Assembly (NCBI GenBank): GCA_015067145.1
Contig: SVNA01000006.1
Coordinates: 22,798-86,797 of the forward strand
DNA length: 64,000 nucleotides
Reading direction: 5' to 3'
Source of the DNA: Oscillospiraceae bacterium
GTDB taxonomy: Bacteria; Bacillota; Clostridia; Oscillospirales; Ruminococcaceae
In this document: positions 44,135 to 53,807 of the stretch, piece by piece
Layout: each line of letters opens with the position of its first letter
Position numbering within the stretch: the first letter of the stretch is position 1
Notes under the pieces: generated by a model
Databases searched by the model: none
The model's input: the letters and a program-made list of their open reading frames with translations, nothing else
Told to the model about the DNA's origin: nothing
Program-made: the position numbers and the translations under genes

Positions 44135-45046
44135 TTAAATTGTAGCCTCAATACATACCCAGTTGTTTTTTGTGTGCACTTTAAGGATTTTAAAGCCAAG
44201 GTTTTCAAGACAGGCCAGAACTTCGTCCTTTCTGTCGATGATGATGCCGCTTGTGATGTAAAGGCCACCCTTTTTCAAAAATTCAGGCACGTTTTTGGAC
44301 AGCATCATAATTGCATTTGCAACGATGTTTGCCACAACGATATCATATTTGCCGCTTGCCTGTTCTGCAAGGTCGCCAACCTTGATGGTAAATTTATCGC
44401 TTACACCGTTTAATTCTGCGTTTTCGTTTGCAACCTTAACGGCAGTAGGGTCGATATCCACACCCTCGGCTTCCTTTGCACCAAGGATACAGCTTGCGAT
44501 GCCCAGGATGCCGCTGCCTGTGCCAACATCCAGAATTCTTTCGCCGCCTTTGATGGTGCGGTCCAGAACTTCGAGGCAAAGGTTTGTGGTTTCGTGTGTG
44601 CCTGTGCCGAATGCCATGCCAGGGTCAAGTTTAAGCACCTTGCGGTCGGTTGTGCATTCTTCCCAACTTGGGCAAACCATAAGGTTTTCGCCGATTGGCA
44701 GTGCGTGGTAGTATGCTTTCCAGCCTGTTTCCCAGTCTTCCTGATTTACATATTCAATTTCGGTGGCAAATTCCACACCTTCTTCGGAAAGGCGTGTCTG
44801 CAGCACAAGCAGGCTTTCCTGTGCGTCCAGTTCAGGGGAAATATAGTGGTGCACAATAATTTTTGTGCGGTCCTTTTCCAAAAGGTCCTGCTCGATAAGG
44901 TCGATGTGGGCAATCTCCAGCACGTCGCTTTCAAGGTTGGAGTAGTCCTCAATCTGCACGCCCATAGGGCAAACTTCGGCAGAAACGTAGTCGAAAACCT
45001 CTTCAAATTTTTTATCGCAAATAATCTTTATATCTGTCCACTGCAT
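44135..45046 (-). CDS. prmA: Ribosomal protein L11 methyltransferase PrmA
   Basis: The 303-residue enzyme trimethylates ribosomal protein L11. Start at 45046 ('MQWTDIKIICDKKFEE'), 8 bp after GGGAGA; the track start lies 24 codons upstream in the promoter. Motifs are 'DPGMAFGTGTHETT', SAM motif 'ILDVGTGSGILGIA' and 'VVANIVAN'. A substrate-binding N-terminal domain precedes the methyltransferase domain. First gene of a pair with the TrmN6-like gene. Confidence 0.95.
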   Translation of the reverse strand: MQWTDIKIICDKKFEEVFDYVSAEVCPMGVQIEDYSNLESDVLEIAHIDLIEQDLLEKDRTKIIVHHYISPELDAQESLLVLQTRLSEEGVEFATEIEYVNQEDWETGWKAYYHALPIGENLMVCPSWEECTTDRKVLKLDPGMAFGTGTHETTNLCLEVLDRTIKGGERILDVGTGSGILGIASCILGAKEAEGVDIDPTAVKVANENAELNGVSDKFTIKVGDLAEQASGKYDIVVANIVANAIMMLSKNVPEFLKKGGLYITSGIIIDRKDEVLACLENLGFKILKVHTKNNWVCIEATI

Positions 45047-45201
45047 AGGTAAATCTCCCATAAAAAAGTATAGTTTATTTTTTATATTATCAATAGATTT
45101 ATTGTAACACAAAACCATTTAATTTTAAATACAAATGTGTTAATATAAAAGATAGAGTTTAATTGTTATCAATGAAATACGATATATAAAGGAGAAAAAT
45201 T

Positions 45202-46395
45202 ATGGCAAGCCGTTTTGACAAAAAAATTGACCGCTGGGCAACAGGTGCTACAAAATGGGCGATGACAAAAATCCCTGGCTCCCCACAGTACACAGAGGTG
45301 CCGCAGGAAGATATCATTCCTATGTGGGTTGCAGATATGGACTTTGAAACTGCCCCAAGCGTTATTGAGGCACTGAGAGAAAGAATTGAACACCCTATCC
45401 TGGGCTACTCCGTGCTCAACGAAAGATATGTAAATGCAATCGCCAACTGGCAGGAAAAACGCTACGGCACAAAGGGCATCAAAGAAGAACACATCCTCTA
45501 CCAGAACTCTGTTCTGGGCGGCGTGTGCAGTGCAATCAGCGTTTACACACAGCCGGGTGACTGGATCCTCACAGGCCAGGCAACCTATGTAGGTTTTCAG
45601 GGTTCCATTAAAAACCTTGGCAGAAACGTTGCTTTCTCCCCAATGGTAAAGGACGAAAACGGCATCTACCGCATGGATTTTGAAGACATGGAAAAACAGA
45701 TTGTGGAAAAAAATATCCCGATGATGATTTTCTGTTCCCCACACAACCCTACAGGCCGCGTATGGGAAAAATGGGAGATTGAAAAGGTTGTTGAACTTTG
45801 CGACAAATACAACGTTTTCCTTTTCAGTGACGAAATCTGGGCAGACTTTATGACAGATCCTGCTTCCAGACATATTCCTACACAGAGCGTAAGCGAAAGG
45901 GCAAAACAGATCTGCCTTGCCGCATACGCACCAAGCAAAACCTTTAACCTTGCAGGACTTATCGGCAGCTACACAGTCTGCTACAATCCTGTTATCAATG
46001 CACGCATCAAACGTCAGGGCGAAAGCACACACTACAACAACGCAAATGTACTGTCCCTTGCTGCATGCACAGGTGCATACGAAGGCGGCGAGGAATATGT
46101 GGAAGAGCTTATGCCTTATCTGCGTAAAAACCAGGAATATATGGTAAACTTTTTGAACAGCCGCAAAGGCATCGATGCTTATCTGCCACAGGGCACATAT
46201 CTTTTGTGGGTTGATATCGGCGGCTGCGGCATGGATATGGATACCGTTATGGCAGAGCTTGCCAAGGTTGGCGTTATCGTAAACGACGGCAGACCTTTCC
46301 AGGGTCCTACACATCTGCGTATCAACGTTGCCTGCCCGTACGACAGCGTGGTGGAAGCCTGCAGAAGAATGGAAAAAGTTTTCCCTGCAAAATAA
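45202..46395 (+). CDS. PLP-dependent aminotransferase/cystathionine beta-lyase (MalY/PatB)
   Basis: The 397-residue fold-type I enzyme has the MalY/PatB opening ('DIIPMWVADMDFETAPSV'), 'SPHNPTGRVW', a PLP-facing 'FSDEIWADF' and the Schiff-base Lys in 'APSKTFNLAGLIGSY'. These enzymes cleave cystathionine or related C-S compounds to thiol, pyruvate and ammonia. Precise substrate unknown. AAAGGAG precedes the ATG; terminator follows. Confidence 0.92.
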   Translation: MASRFDKKIDRWATGATKWAMTKIPGSPQYTEVPQEDIIPMWVADMDFETAPSVIEALRERIEHPILGYSVLNERYVNAIANWQEKRYGTKGIKEEHILYQNSVLGGVCSAISVYTQPGDWILTGQATYVGFQGSIKNLGRNVAFSPMVKDENGIYRMDFEDMEKQIVEKNIPMMIFCSPHNPTGRVWEKWEIEKVVELCDKYNVFLFSDEIWADFMTDPASRHIPTQSVSERAKQICLAAYAPSKTFNLAGLIGSYTVCYNPVINARIKRQGESTHYNNANVLSLAACTGAYEGGEEYVEELMPYLRKNQEYMVNFLNSRKGIDAYLPQGTYLLWVDIGGCGMDMDTVMAELAKVGVIVNDGRPFQGPTHLRINVACPYDSVVEACRRMEKVFPAK

Positions 46396-46472
46396 TACTG
46401 CAGCAGCTTTTGCCCTTTAAAACAGCTGTCGCACACAGCAGTGCAAAAAAGGTTTCCGAACCATAAACATCA

Positions 46473-46504
46473 AAAGAGCGTATCCGAAGATACGCTCTTT
46501 TTTG
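46473..46504 (+). terminator. Terminator after patB-like gene
   Basis: AAAGAGCGTATC/GATACGCTCTTT hairpin, CGAA loop, followed by TTTTTG; A-rich on the other side, so it could work in both directions for the converging GT-C gene. Confidence 0.93.
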
Positions 46505-46525
46505 TTGCTCTTTTTATTTTCATTG

Positions 46526-48091
46526 TTATCCGTGGAGATGGTAGGTTGTGGCATAACCGAAATCCCCTATTTCATCACAGTGGGTAAACTGACTGTACTC
46601 TCCCAGCACTTCATCTATGGCATTCTGATCCGCACCCACCACAGTCAGCACCATTTCGCTGTTTGTGCTGTAGTCCACACTCCACAAAAAGCCTTCGTTG
46701 CGGTAATCCACAAAGGTTACGCTTTTATAGTTTGAAACCTCCATGAATGACGGCATCATACGGAATCTTGTGCCGTCGTAGAGATAAAGACAGTCAAGAT
46801 GTGAATTCTGCTGTGCAAAATCCAGCAGAGGCTGTGTGTCTTTGTAGAGATAGCCTTTCTGACAGCTGCCAAAGGTCATGGCTGTCATCACCACCGTCAC
46901 CGCAAGGGCACAGACAAAAAACTTTCTTTTGTCCAGCAAGCTGCCTGCAAGGGAAAGAATAAGACAGAACACCCCGCACAGCAGCACCGCATATATCGGT
47001 GTTACATAACGGTTGGTCATGTACACCGCCGCTGCAGAGATAAGCAGAAAATACACAAGAGCAGGCACCAGTACCATAATATACTGCCAGATGTTGGATT
47101 TTGCACCGTGTTTTTTTCTGACCAGTGCCGCAATACACAGCACCAGTGCAGCTGCCAGCACCAGTGTCATTATACCGCCAAAAAGGTTTTTGCTGAGTAT
47201 TTCATAAAACTCTGACAGGCGGTAAAGGGTATACGAGCCGCCAAGATTTTCAAAGGACTCTTCCCCGCGGTAGCTGAAGAAGATGTGCAGTATCATTGCC
47301 GGGAACACCGCCACAGCCGCTGCACCTGACAGTATACCTGTCAACGCCAGCAGAGCTGCCTGTTTAAAGCTTTTTTCTGTGAGCAGATATATAAAGTAAA
47401 CGCCGCAGATAACCACAGTGTACACAATACAGTAATAGTGTGTAAGTGCACCTGCCACCGCTGTCACAAAGAGGAGCGGAAAAAAGAATCGGATTTTCTC
47501 CTCACCTGTCTGCTTTACCACCAGCCATGTGATGCAGGTGACCTGACACATCGCCATAATGTACATACGCAGAAAGGCGTTTGCAAAGAGAACACCGCCG
47601 CACAGCACAAAAACCGCCGACACAAACAGCGTTACAGTTTTGTTTTTTCTGCTTAGCTCCCACGCCAGCAGCTGTACAAAAAGCAGCGTCAGCAGCGAGA
47701 AAAATATATTCACTATTCCTGCATACCAGAAGCTGAAGGACCCCGGCACAAGGGAACACACTGTGTGCACTATTGCATAGTAAAGCGGCGGATGTACGTC
47801 ATTGGCCTGATTTTCCCATACATTTTTATAGTTGAAGCGGTCGGTGGCTGCAACATATTCCATATATGCCGCAGACGCAGGCTCGTATTTATAGTTGTCC
47901 TGCACCACAAGGTTCAGCCCTTTTGTATAGTTGGCAAGGCCATAGCTGTATATCTCGTCCAGATTTGTATTTATCTTTGCCGACAGCACCGCCACCAGCA
48001 GCACCGCCAGCAGAAGATATAAAACTACGCTCAGTTTGTTGTTTTTCAGAATATGGATCAGTTTTCTGACTGCAGATTTAACAGAAGACAT
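46526..48091 (-). CDS. GT-C fold membrane glycosyltransferase (PMT/ArnT-like)
   Basis: The 521-residue protein has about ten to twelve hydrophobic helices. After the first helix comes 'NTNLDEIYSYG' (acidic D45-E46 of the GT-C active site), and 'DVHPPLYYAIVH' matches the HPPLYY motif of ArnT and PMT-type transferases that use polyprenyl-phosphate sugars. It would decorate a surface glycan or protein. The C-terminal about 100 residues form an extracellular domain. Substrate unknown. Confidence 0.82.
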   Translation of the reverse strand: MSSVKSAVRKLIHILKNNKLSVVLYLLLAVLLVAVLSAKINTNLDEIYSYGLANYTKGLNLVVQDNYKYEPASAAYMEYVAATDRFNYKNVWENQANDVHPPLYYAIVHTVCSLVPGSFSFWYAGIVNIFFSLLTLLFVQLLAWELSRKNKTVTLFVSAVFVLCGGVLFANAFLRMYIMAMCQVTCITWLVVKQTGEEKIRFFFPLLFVTAVAGALTHYYCIVYTVVICGVYFIYLLTEKSFKQAALLALTGILSGAAAVAVFPAMILHIFFSYRGEESFENLGGSYTLYRLSEFYEILSKNLFGGIMTLVLAAALVLCIAALVRKKHGAKSNIWQYIMVLVPALVYFLLISAAAVYMTNRYVTPIYAVLLCGVFCLILSLAGSLLDKRKFFVCALAVTVVMTAMTFGSCQKGYLYKDTQPLLDFAQQNSHLDCLYLYDGTRFRMMPSFMEVSNYKSVTFVDYRNEGFLWSVDYSTNSEMVLTVVGADQNAIDEVLGEYSQFTHCDEIGDFGYATTYHLHG

Positions 48092-48164
48092 ACTTTCTCC
48101 CCGTTTTTCAGTGATATTTATTATATTATGACACAGGCGGATATCTTTGTCAAAATTTTCGGCT

Positions 48165-48200
48165 GCAAAAAAGCACCCCGTATCTGATGATACAAGGTGC
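48165..48200 (-). terminator. Terminator after htrA
   Basis: On the minus strand GGTGC/GCACC with an inner GTATC/GATAC stem, followed by six T residues. Confidence 0.85.
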
Positions 48201-48233
48201 CTTATGGCTGATATGAATATAATTTATCCCTGT

Positions 48234-49367
48234 TTATCCCACCGATTCGATGAGCTTTACATCAACAGAGTAGGTCTGTCTTGTGGTTGCACGGTAGACT
48301 ACAAGATTGAAGTAATCCCCAGGGGAATATTTGTCCAGCTCAGTGAGCAGGTCGTCGGTTGTTACAACATCCCTGCCGTTTGCCTCCACAATTACGTCTC
48401 GCAGCTGCACACCCTGGTTTGGCAGGTCGCTGTCGGAGGTAAATTCCATAATGCATACACCCTCGCTTGGCAAACCGTTGATTGGCCCGTTGGAGCTGTT
48501 GAGTTCCACCACCGAAACACCCAGCACTGCCCTGCCTGTCACATATCCGTGGCTGATGATGCTTTCAAGGATTGGTTTTGCCTCGTTTATCGGGATAGAG
48601 AAGCCGATGCCCTCATATTCCACGCTGGCAATCTTGGAGCTGTTTATGCCGATTACCTGGCCAAAACGGTTGATGAGCGGCCCGCCGGAGTTGCCCGGGT
48701 TGATGGCTGCGTCAACCTGAATAAGCCTGAGGCTGCGTGCACCTTCCCCAAGGTCTCGGTCAAGGCCGGAAACAATACCCTGTGTAATGGTGCTGGAAAG
48801 TCCCCCTGCGTTGCCGATTGCCACAATTCTCTCGCCCACTCTGAGTGCGGAGGAATCGCCGAACTGGGCAGGTGTAAGGCCTGTTTTGTCCACCTTTACA
48901 ACTGCAAGGTCGGTGGTTGTATCCATGCCGATAATTACACCGTTGGCATCAGTTTCGTCAGAAAATGTTACATTAACATTTGTGCCGCCGTCCACAACGT
49001 GGGCGTTGGTGATGATGTAGCCGTCCTCGCTCATAACAATGCCTGTGCCGCTGCCCAGTGCCGCAATGGACTGATTGCTGTAAACGGTGATATTTACCAC
49101 CGATGGATTTACCATTTCGTATATATCTGTAGTGTTATAGCCGCCGTCGGTGATTTCCGGTGCCGGATTTATCTCGATGGTGCTGTCTGAATAGAGATTT
49201 TCAGGGGCAGGTTTGCCGCTGGCTGAGCCAAGACCAAACTCTGCGATTATCCTGTCAACTGTATCTCCGTCGTACAGGGCTTTGCCCGCAAAAAATCCGC
49301 CGCCGAGGCTGAGCACCAGCAAAAGTGCCACCAGACTTATTATCGGCAGTTTACTCTTCTTTTTCAT
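48234..49367 (-). CDS. htrA: HtrA/DegP-type serine protease with PDZ domain
   Basis: The 377-residue protein has an N-terminal signal anchor (about 8-28), a trypsin-like protease domain with triad H123 ('ITNAHVV'), D153 ('TTDLAVV') and S227 ('NPGNSGGPL'), and one C-terminal PDZ domain ('GVCIMEFTSDSDLPNQGVQLRDVIVEANG'). It degrades misfolded extracytoplasmic proteins. It lies 160 bp downstream of a sensor-kinase gene in the same direction, so envelope-stress control by that kinase is plausible. Confidence 0.95.
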   Translation of the reverse strand: MKKKSKLPIISLVALLLVLSLGGGFFAGKALYDGDTVDRIIAEFGLGSASGKPAPENLYSDSTIEINPAPEITDGGYNTTDIYEMVNPSVVNITVYSNQSIAALGSGTGIVMSEDGYIITNAHVVDGGTNVNVTFSDETDANGVIIGMDTTTDLAVVKVDKTGLTPAQFGDSSALRVGERIVAIGNAGGLSSTITQGIVSGLDRDLGEGARSLRLIQVDAAINPGNSGGPLINRFGQVIGINSSKIASVEYEGIGFSIPINEAKPILESIISHGYVTGRAVLGVSVVELNSSNGPINGLPSEGVCIMEFTSDSDLPNQGVQLRDVIVEANGRDVVTTDDLLTELDKYSPGDYFNLVVYRATTRQTYSVDVKLIESVG

Positions 49368-49526
49368 AAGCTGTTTCTCCTCAAAAGGTTATTATGAGCT
49401 TTGCTCCCTTTTTATGGTCCTAATATTAATAATAAAATGTGAAAATTTTTTGTCACAGTTTATTTTTTCGCAGTTTTTTCACTTTTAACAATATATGCCG
49501 CCGGATATCCCCACAGCACCACAGGG

Positions 49527-51095
49527 TCACTTTTTGTGTGGTTTCAGGTGTATACCCTTTGGTTTTTCGGCTTTTTCGCCTTTGGATTTTGCAGTTTTAT
49601 CGGTTTTGTTTTTTCCGTTTTTATCATTTTTTATCTTGTCATTTTTTGCCTTTGGTGCAGGCTTTGTATCCACTGCTGCCGGGAGAGTAAAGATAAATTC
49701 GGTGTATTCGCCCAGCTCGGACTCAACATGGATATCACCGCCCGAACGGGTGACAAGTGTTTTTGCAATATACAGGCCGATGCCCGCACCCTTTGTGTGC
49801 ACAGAGCGGCTGGCGTCTGCCTTGTAGAAACGGTCAAAGAGATAAGGCAGGTCTTCCTTTGGTATACCTGCACCGGAGTTGCGTATCTTTACCGTTACCA
49901 TACTGGTCTGCTTGTCTTCCGTTACATTAAAGGCGATATATCCGCCATGAGGTGTAAACTTGAGGGCATTGTCCACTATATTATATACAACCTGATGGAT
50001 AATATCCTGGTCTGCTGCCACCCGTATACGGCTTGGCTCAAAACCTTTTACCTGAATTTCCGCATTTTCTATGCGGTTTTCAAAGGCAAAGGCAACAGCC
50101 GAGATGGTATCCCAGATGTTGTAGTTTGCAACGTTCATTATAAATTCGCCGCTGTCCAGCTTGGAGATGTCCAGCATACTGTTGGTAAGACGTGCCAGAC
50201 GGCCGATTTCGGTGCTGACAATGGAGAGGTAGTCCCCCTGTTTTTCCGGCGGGATTGTGCCGTCGATTATACCGTCCACAAAGCCCTTGATACTTGTCAT
50301 AGGTGTTCTCAGCTCGTGGGCGATGTTTGCAACAAAGTTGGAGCGGCTGGTCTCGTTGTTTTCAGCAAAAGCCGCCATATTGTTGAAGGTGTATGCAAGC
50401 TGTGCAACCTCGTCGTCACCCTCCACCTTTGCTCTGGCGGAAAGGTCCCCCTGACTGAAACGTTTTGCCGCATCTGCAATGTTACGCAGAGGCATAACCA
50501 GCTTGCCTGTAACCGCAAGGGATACAATGCTGGAAACGAGAATCATAACACAGGCACTGACAAGGAACATGCTCAGCAGAGCGTTTGTAAAGATGCGGAT
50601 TGTGCCTATGCTGCTGGCTACAAAGATGTAGCCTGTAACGTTGCCAACCTCATCCCGCACCGCCTTGCCCACAGCGTAGTATTCTGTCTGGAAATGGCGG
50701 GTAAAGGTGTCGCTCACCCTTATGGCTTCATCTGAAGCATTGGCAAGGATTATTGCCTCCTGGGGAATTTCGGTGGTGCAGTCATCGTTGTCGGTACAGG
50801 TAACCACCTTGCCGTATAAATCGGCAATCATAACGGTGGACTGGGTTGTGTCGCTGATAAGCTTCAGGTTTTCGGTCATCGGACCTACATCCTTGATGCT
50901 GCTGATATCCTTGTCGTAGTTTGCCTCGATGTTGTCCTCAACACTTTCAACACATAGGTTGAGTATATTCAGGCGGTCACTCTCAAAATATCGGTTTGCA
51001 AAGGCCATAAAGGTGGCACCAAGCAGACTGATGCTTATCATTATCAGTACACTTATAGATGTAAAAAAACGGGAAGCTATGCTTTTGTTGTTCAT
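49527..51095 (-). CDS. Sensor histidine kinase with Lys-rich C-terminal tail (orphan)
   Basis: The 522-residue kinase has membrane helices at about 12-32 and 172-195, an extracellular sensor domain between them, a HAMP domain (about 195-248), HisKA with H260 in 'ANIAHELRTPMTSIKG', and HATPase_c ('NIVDNALKFTPHGG', 'GAGIGLYIAKTLV'). The last about 50 residues are a Lys/Asn/Asp-rich repeat-like tail ('KNDKIKNDKNGKNKTDK'), unusual for the family and probably disordered. No response regulator is adjacent; downstream is htrA, upstream an HD-domain gene. Confidence 0.93.
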   Translation of the reverse strand: MNNKSIASRFFTSISVLIMISISLLGATFMAFANRYFESDRLNILNLCVESVEDNIEANYDKDISSIKDVGPMTENLKLISDTTQSTVMIADLYGKVVTCTDNDDCTTEIPQEAIILANASDEAIRVSDTFTRHFQTEYYAVGKAVRDEVGNVTGYIFVASSIGTIRIFTNALLSMFLVSACVMILVSSIVSLAVTGKLVMPLRNIADAAKRFSQGDLSARAKVEGDDEVAQLAYTFNNMAAFAENNETSRSNFVANIAHELRTPMTSIKGFVDGIIDGTIPPEKQGDYLSIVSTEIGRLARLTNSMLDISKLDSGEFIMNVANYNIWDTISAVAFAFENRIENAEIQVKGFEPSRIRVAADQDIIHQVVYNIVDNALKFTPHGGYIAFNVTEDKQTSMVTVKIRNSGAGIPKEDLPYLFDRFYKADASRSVHTKGAGIGLYIAKTLVTRSGGDIHVESELGEYTEFIFTLPAAVDTKPAPKAKNDKIKNDKNGKNKTDKTAKSKGEKAEKPKGIHLKPHKK

Positions 51096-51137
51096 AGTTT
51101 TATTCCTTGAAAAACGGGTGTTTTTGTTTACAGTTTT

Positions 51138-51168
51138 AAAAAAGCACCGTAAAGATGTTTACGGGGTG
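51138..51168 (-). terminator. Terminator between HD gene and sensor kinase
   Basis: On the minus strand CACCCCGTAAA/TTTACGGTG with a small bulge, followed by CTTTTTT. Confidence 0.75.
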
Positions 51169-51202
51169 GCCTGGAGGGGCAAACCTGCTCCGGACAGCAT
51201 TA

Positions 51203-51766
51203 TCATTCCTTCGGTCCAACGCCAAGCTCTGCGGCAAAAGGTTTCATTGCCTGTATGCATATATCGCTTACCTCTTTAACCTCCATACCCAGCAGCTCGC
51301 AGCCTTTTCTGATAAGCTCCCTGTCGCATTTTGCGGCAAACTTTTTGTCCTTGAACTTTTTCATAAAGCTGGAAACCTCAAGGTCTGTTATGCCCAGCGG
51401 TCTCATGCGGGCTGCAGCGTGGATAATGCCTGTAAGCTCGTCCACTGTGTAAAGGCTTTTTTCCATATTTGTGATTGGCTCCACATCGGTGCAGTGTCCG
51501 TAGCCGTGGCTTAAAATTGCACGGATTTCTTCTTCACTCACACCCTCTGCCGCCAAAGGCTCTGCAGTGTGTTTAAGATGTTCTGTGGGATACTGTTCAT
51601 AGTCATAATCGTGAAGATATCCTATTGCCTGCCAGTGTTCCACATTTTCGCCAAAGTGTGCTGCCATGCCGCCCATTGCGGCCATAACCGCTGTTGCATG
51701 TACGATAAGATGTGGTTCTGTTGTGGTGCGGGAGATAAGTTCTTTTGATTTTTCCAGTGTGAGCAT
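51203..51766 (-). CDS. HD-domain hydrolase
   Basis: The 187-residue protein carries an HD phosphohydrolase domain: early His in 'PHLIVHATAVMAAM', the HD pair at H52-D53 ('IGYLHDYDYEQYP'), a following 'HLKHTAEPLAAEG' His and 'ILSHGYGH'. Such small HD proteins are common in Clostridia and annotated as hydrolases without a known substrate. It ends before a terminator, so it is probably separate from the kinase gene. Confidence 0.9.
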   Translation of the reverse strand: MLTLEKSKELISRTTTEPHLIVHATAVMAAMGGMAAHFGENVEHWQAIGYLHDYDYEQYPTEHLKHTAEPLAAEGVSEEEIRAILSHGYGHCTDVEPITNMEKSLYTVDELTGIIHAAARMRPLGITDLEVSSFMKKFKDKKFAAKCDRELIRKGCELLGMEVKEVSDICIQAMKPFAAELGVGPKE

Positions 51767-51949
51767 AGAATTGCCCCCTTTATATAAATTTTATGTTTTA
51801 AATATCCTATTTTTTTATTATATAACATTGTCCCTGTCAGTGCAAGAAAACTGCCGTTAATTGATATGTGTGCCCCATTCCCAAACCACTTGAAAGCAAT
51901 TATGTACCGATGTTATAATTATAAAAAAGTATAATGTGAGGTAGAGACT

Positions 51950-52780
51950 ATGACAAAACAGGAGATTATCCGCATTGCTGAAGATTTGATGAAAGACAGC
52001 ACACTTGCAGAGCTTTCTGCAGATGTAGCTGCACAGCTTGGTATACCCGACTGTTCTTTTTTTGACTCTCCCCTTATAGGCATTGCTTATGCCGGTGATG
52101 TGCTGTTTGAAGATATGAAACAGCCACAGGCCATCGGGCCTCATTTTATCACCCCAAAACAGTGGCTTGAGGGTGCAGAAAGCGTTGTGAGCATCTTTGT
52201 TCCCTATTCTCAGGCCGTTAAAAAAGCAAACAGCAGCTGCCAAAAAGATAAGGTTGCCCCCGAATATGTCTTTGCAAAAAATGCCGCCGTGCCATACATA
52301 GATGCCCTTGTGGAAAAACTTACAGATATAATAAAAAACGAGGGTTATTCGGTTGTTGTGCCTTCAAAGGAATCTGCCCGCATGAAAACCGCACTGACCT
52401 CCCCTGACGGCAGCAGGCTTAAATTCACAAGCGGCTGGTCAGAGCGTCACGTCGCCTACATCTGCGGCCTTGGCAGCTTTGGTATCTCGGGTGCTCTTAT
52501 AACCACAAAGGGTGCTGCAGGCAGATTTATAAGCCTTGTCACCGATATGCCGCTGGAAGCCGACACCCGAAATTACGCCGATGTTTACGAATACTGCACC
52601 TTCTGCGGTGGGTGTGCCGCAAGATGCCCTGCAGATGCAATAACAATGGAAAAGGGCAAGGACAAGGCAAAATGCTCTGCATTTGTAGACTCCACCAAGG
52701 CAGAGTTCGACCCTCTTTACGGCTGTGCAAAATGCCAGTGCGGCGTACCTTGTGCAAACGGAATTCCACAGAAAAAATAA
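51950..52780 (+). CDS. QueG-related double-cluster Fe-S protein
   Basis: The 276-residue protein has C-terminal cluster motifs 'CTFCGGCAARCP' and 'CAKCQCGVPCANGIP', with the second motif diverged from the QueG norm, and a middle block 'SERHVAYICGLGSFGISGALIT' like the corrinoid-binding region of QueG-type proteins. It is the kind often annotated as epoxyqueuosine reductase in anaerobes but probably acts on something else. It is the second QueG-like protein in this window (other at 38507). Monocistronic. Confidence 0.8.
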   Translation: MTKQEIIRIAEDLMKDSTLAELSADVAAQLGIPDCSFFDSPLIGIAYAGDVLFEDMKQPQAIGPHFITPKQWLEGAESVVSIFVPYSQAVKKANSSCQKDKVAPEYVFAKNAAVPYIDALVEKLTDIIKNEGYSVVVPSKESARMKTALTSPDGSRLKFTSGWSERHVAYICGLGSFGISGALITTKGAAGRFISLVTDMPLEADTRNYADVYEYCTFCGGCAARCPADAITMEKGKDKAKCSAFVDSTKAEFDPLYGCAKCQCGVPCANGIPQKK

Positions 52781-52829
52781 ATCTTTTTGCACAGCTTTGC
52801 CCCTTGCACAAACAACCCATATACAGAAC

Positions 52830-52866
52830 AACAGCCCTATACCCTGCGGTATAAGGCTGTTTTATT
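52830..52866. terminator. Bidirectional terminator
   Basis: AACAGCC.TATACC/GGTATA.GGCTGTT hairpin with TTTTATT on the plus side; serves the QueG-related gene and, in reverse, the SPFH operon. Confidence 0.85.
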
Positions 52867-52875
52867 ATGCATAAA

Positions 52876-53787
52876 TTATTTTTCTGCCAGTTCCTTTACG
52901 CTGGCAACAAGACCTGCAAGGTTCTGAATTTCGCTTGGCACGATGATTTTTGTCGCCTGGCCGTCTGCAACCTTCTGCAGTGCTTCAAGGCTTTTGAGTG
53001 TAAGCACCTGATTGTTAGGGCTTGATTCGTTGAGCAGCACGATGGAGTCTGCCAGCGCTTTCTGCACTGTCATGATAGCCATAGCTTCGCCCTCTGCCTC
53101 GCGGATTTTCTGTTCCTTGACAGCATCGGCACGGAGAATAGCAGATTCTTTTTCCGCCTGCGCACGGAGAATTGCGGATTCCTTTTCACCCTCTGCCACA
53201 AGTATCTGGCTGCGTTTTTCGCCTTCTGCGCGGAGAATGCTTTCACGGCGCTGACGTTCAGCCTTCATCTGTTTTTCCATTGCGTCCTGGATTTCGGTTG
53301 GCGGAATGATGTTTTTAAGTTCAACACGGTTTACCTTGATGCCCCAGCGGTCGGTTGCTTCGTCAAGAAGAGATGTAATCTGTGTATTGATGGTATCACG
53401 GCTTGTGAGGGTGTGGTCCAGCTCCATATCACCGATGATGTTACGCAGTGTTGTTGCTGTAAGGTTTTCGATGGCGCTGATTGGTCTTTCCACGCCGTAG
53501 GTGTAAAGTTTTGGGTCTGTAACCTGGAAGAACACAACGGTGTCAATCTGCATTGTAACGTTGTCACGGGTGATAACAGGCTGCGGAGGAAAATCCACCA
53601 CCTGTTCCTTGAGAGAAACCTTTTTTGCAATACGGCTGATGATTGGCACTTTAAAGTGGAAACCTGCATCCCACACTGCATCAAAAATGCCGAAACGTTC
53701 CACAACATAGGCATAGGCCTGTGGCACGATGCAGATGTTGCGTGCAATAATAACTATAACAAGAATAACCAAAATATAAGGTAACAT
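52876..53787 (-). CDS. SPFH/stomatin-like protein (QmcA family)
   Basis: The 303-residue protein starts at 53787 ('MLPYILVILVIVIIARNI') behind AAAGGAGA; the track start is 28 codons upstream. A single N-terminal membrane helix is followed by the SPFH/Band 7 domain ('IVPQAYAYVVERFGIF', 'TLRNIIGDMELDHTLTSRD') and an Ala/Glu/Arg-rich coiled coil (about 190-250) with repeats such as 'AEGEKESAILRAQAEKESAILRAD'. It organises membrane microdomains and scaffolds proteases. It is 20 bp downstream of the NfeD-like gene, its usual partner. Confidence 0.93.
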   Translation of the reverse strand: MLPYILVILVIVIIARNICIVPQAYAYVVERFGIFDAVWDAGFHFKVPIISRIAKKVSLKEQVVDFPPQPVITRDNVTMQIDTVVFFQVTDPKLYTYGVERPISAIENLTATTLRNIIGDMELDHTLTSRDTINTQITSLLDEATDRWGIKVNRVELKNIIPPTEIQDAMEKQMKAERQRRESILRAEGEKRSQILVAEGEKESAILRAQAEKESAILRADAVKEQKIREAEGEAMAIMTVQKALADSIVLLNESSPNNQVLTLKSLEALQKVADGQATKIIVPSEIQNLAGLVASVKELAEK

Positions 53788-53807
53788 AGGCGTATCTCCT
53801 TTCAGAA

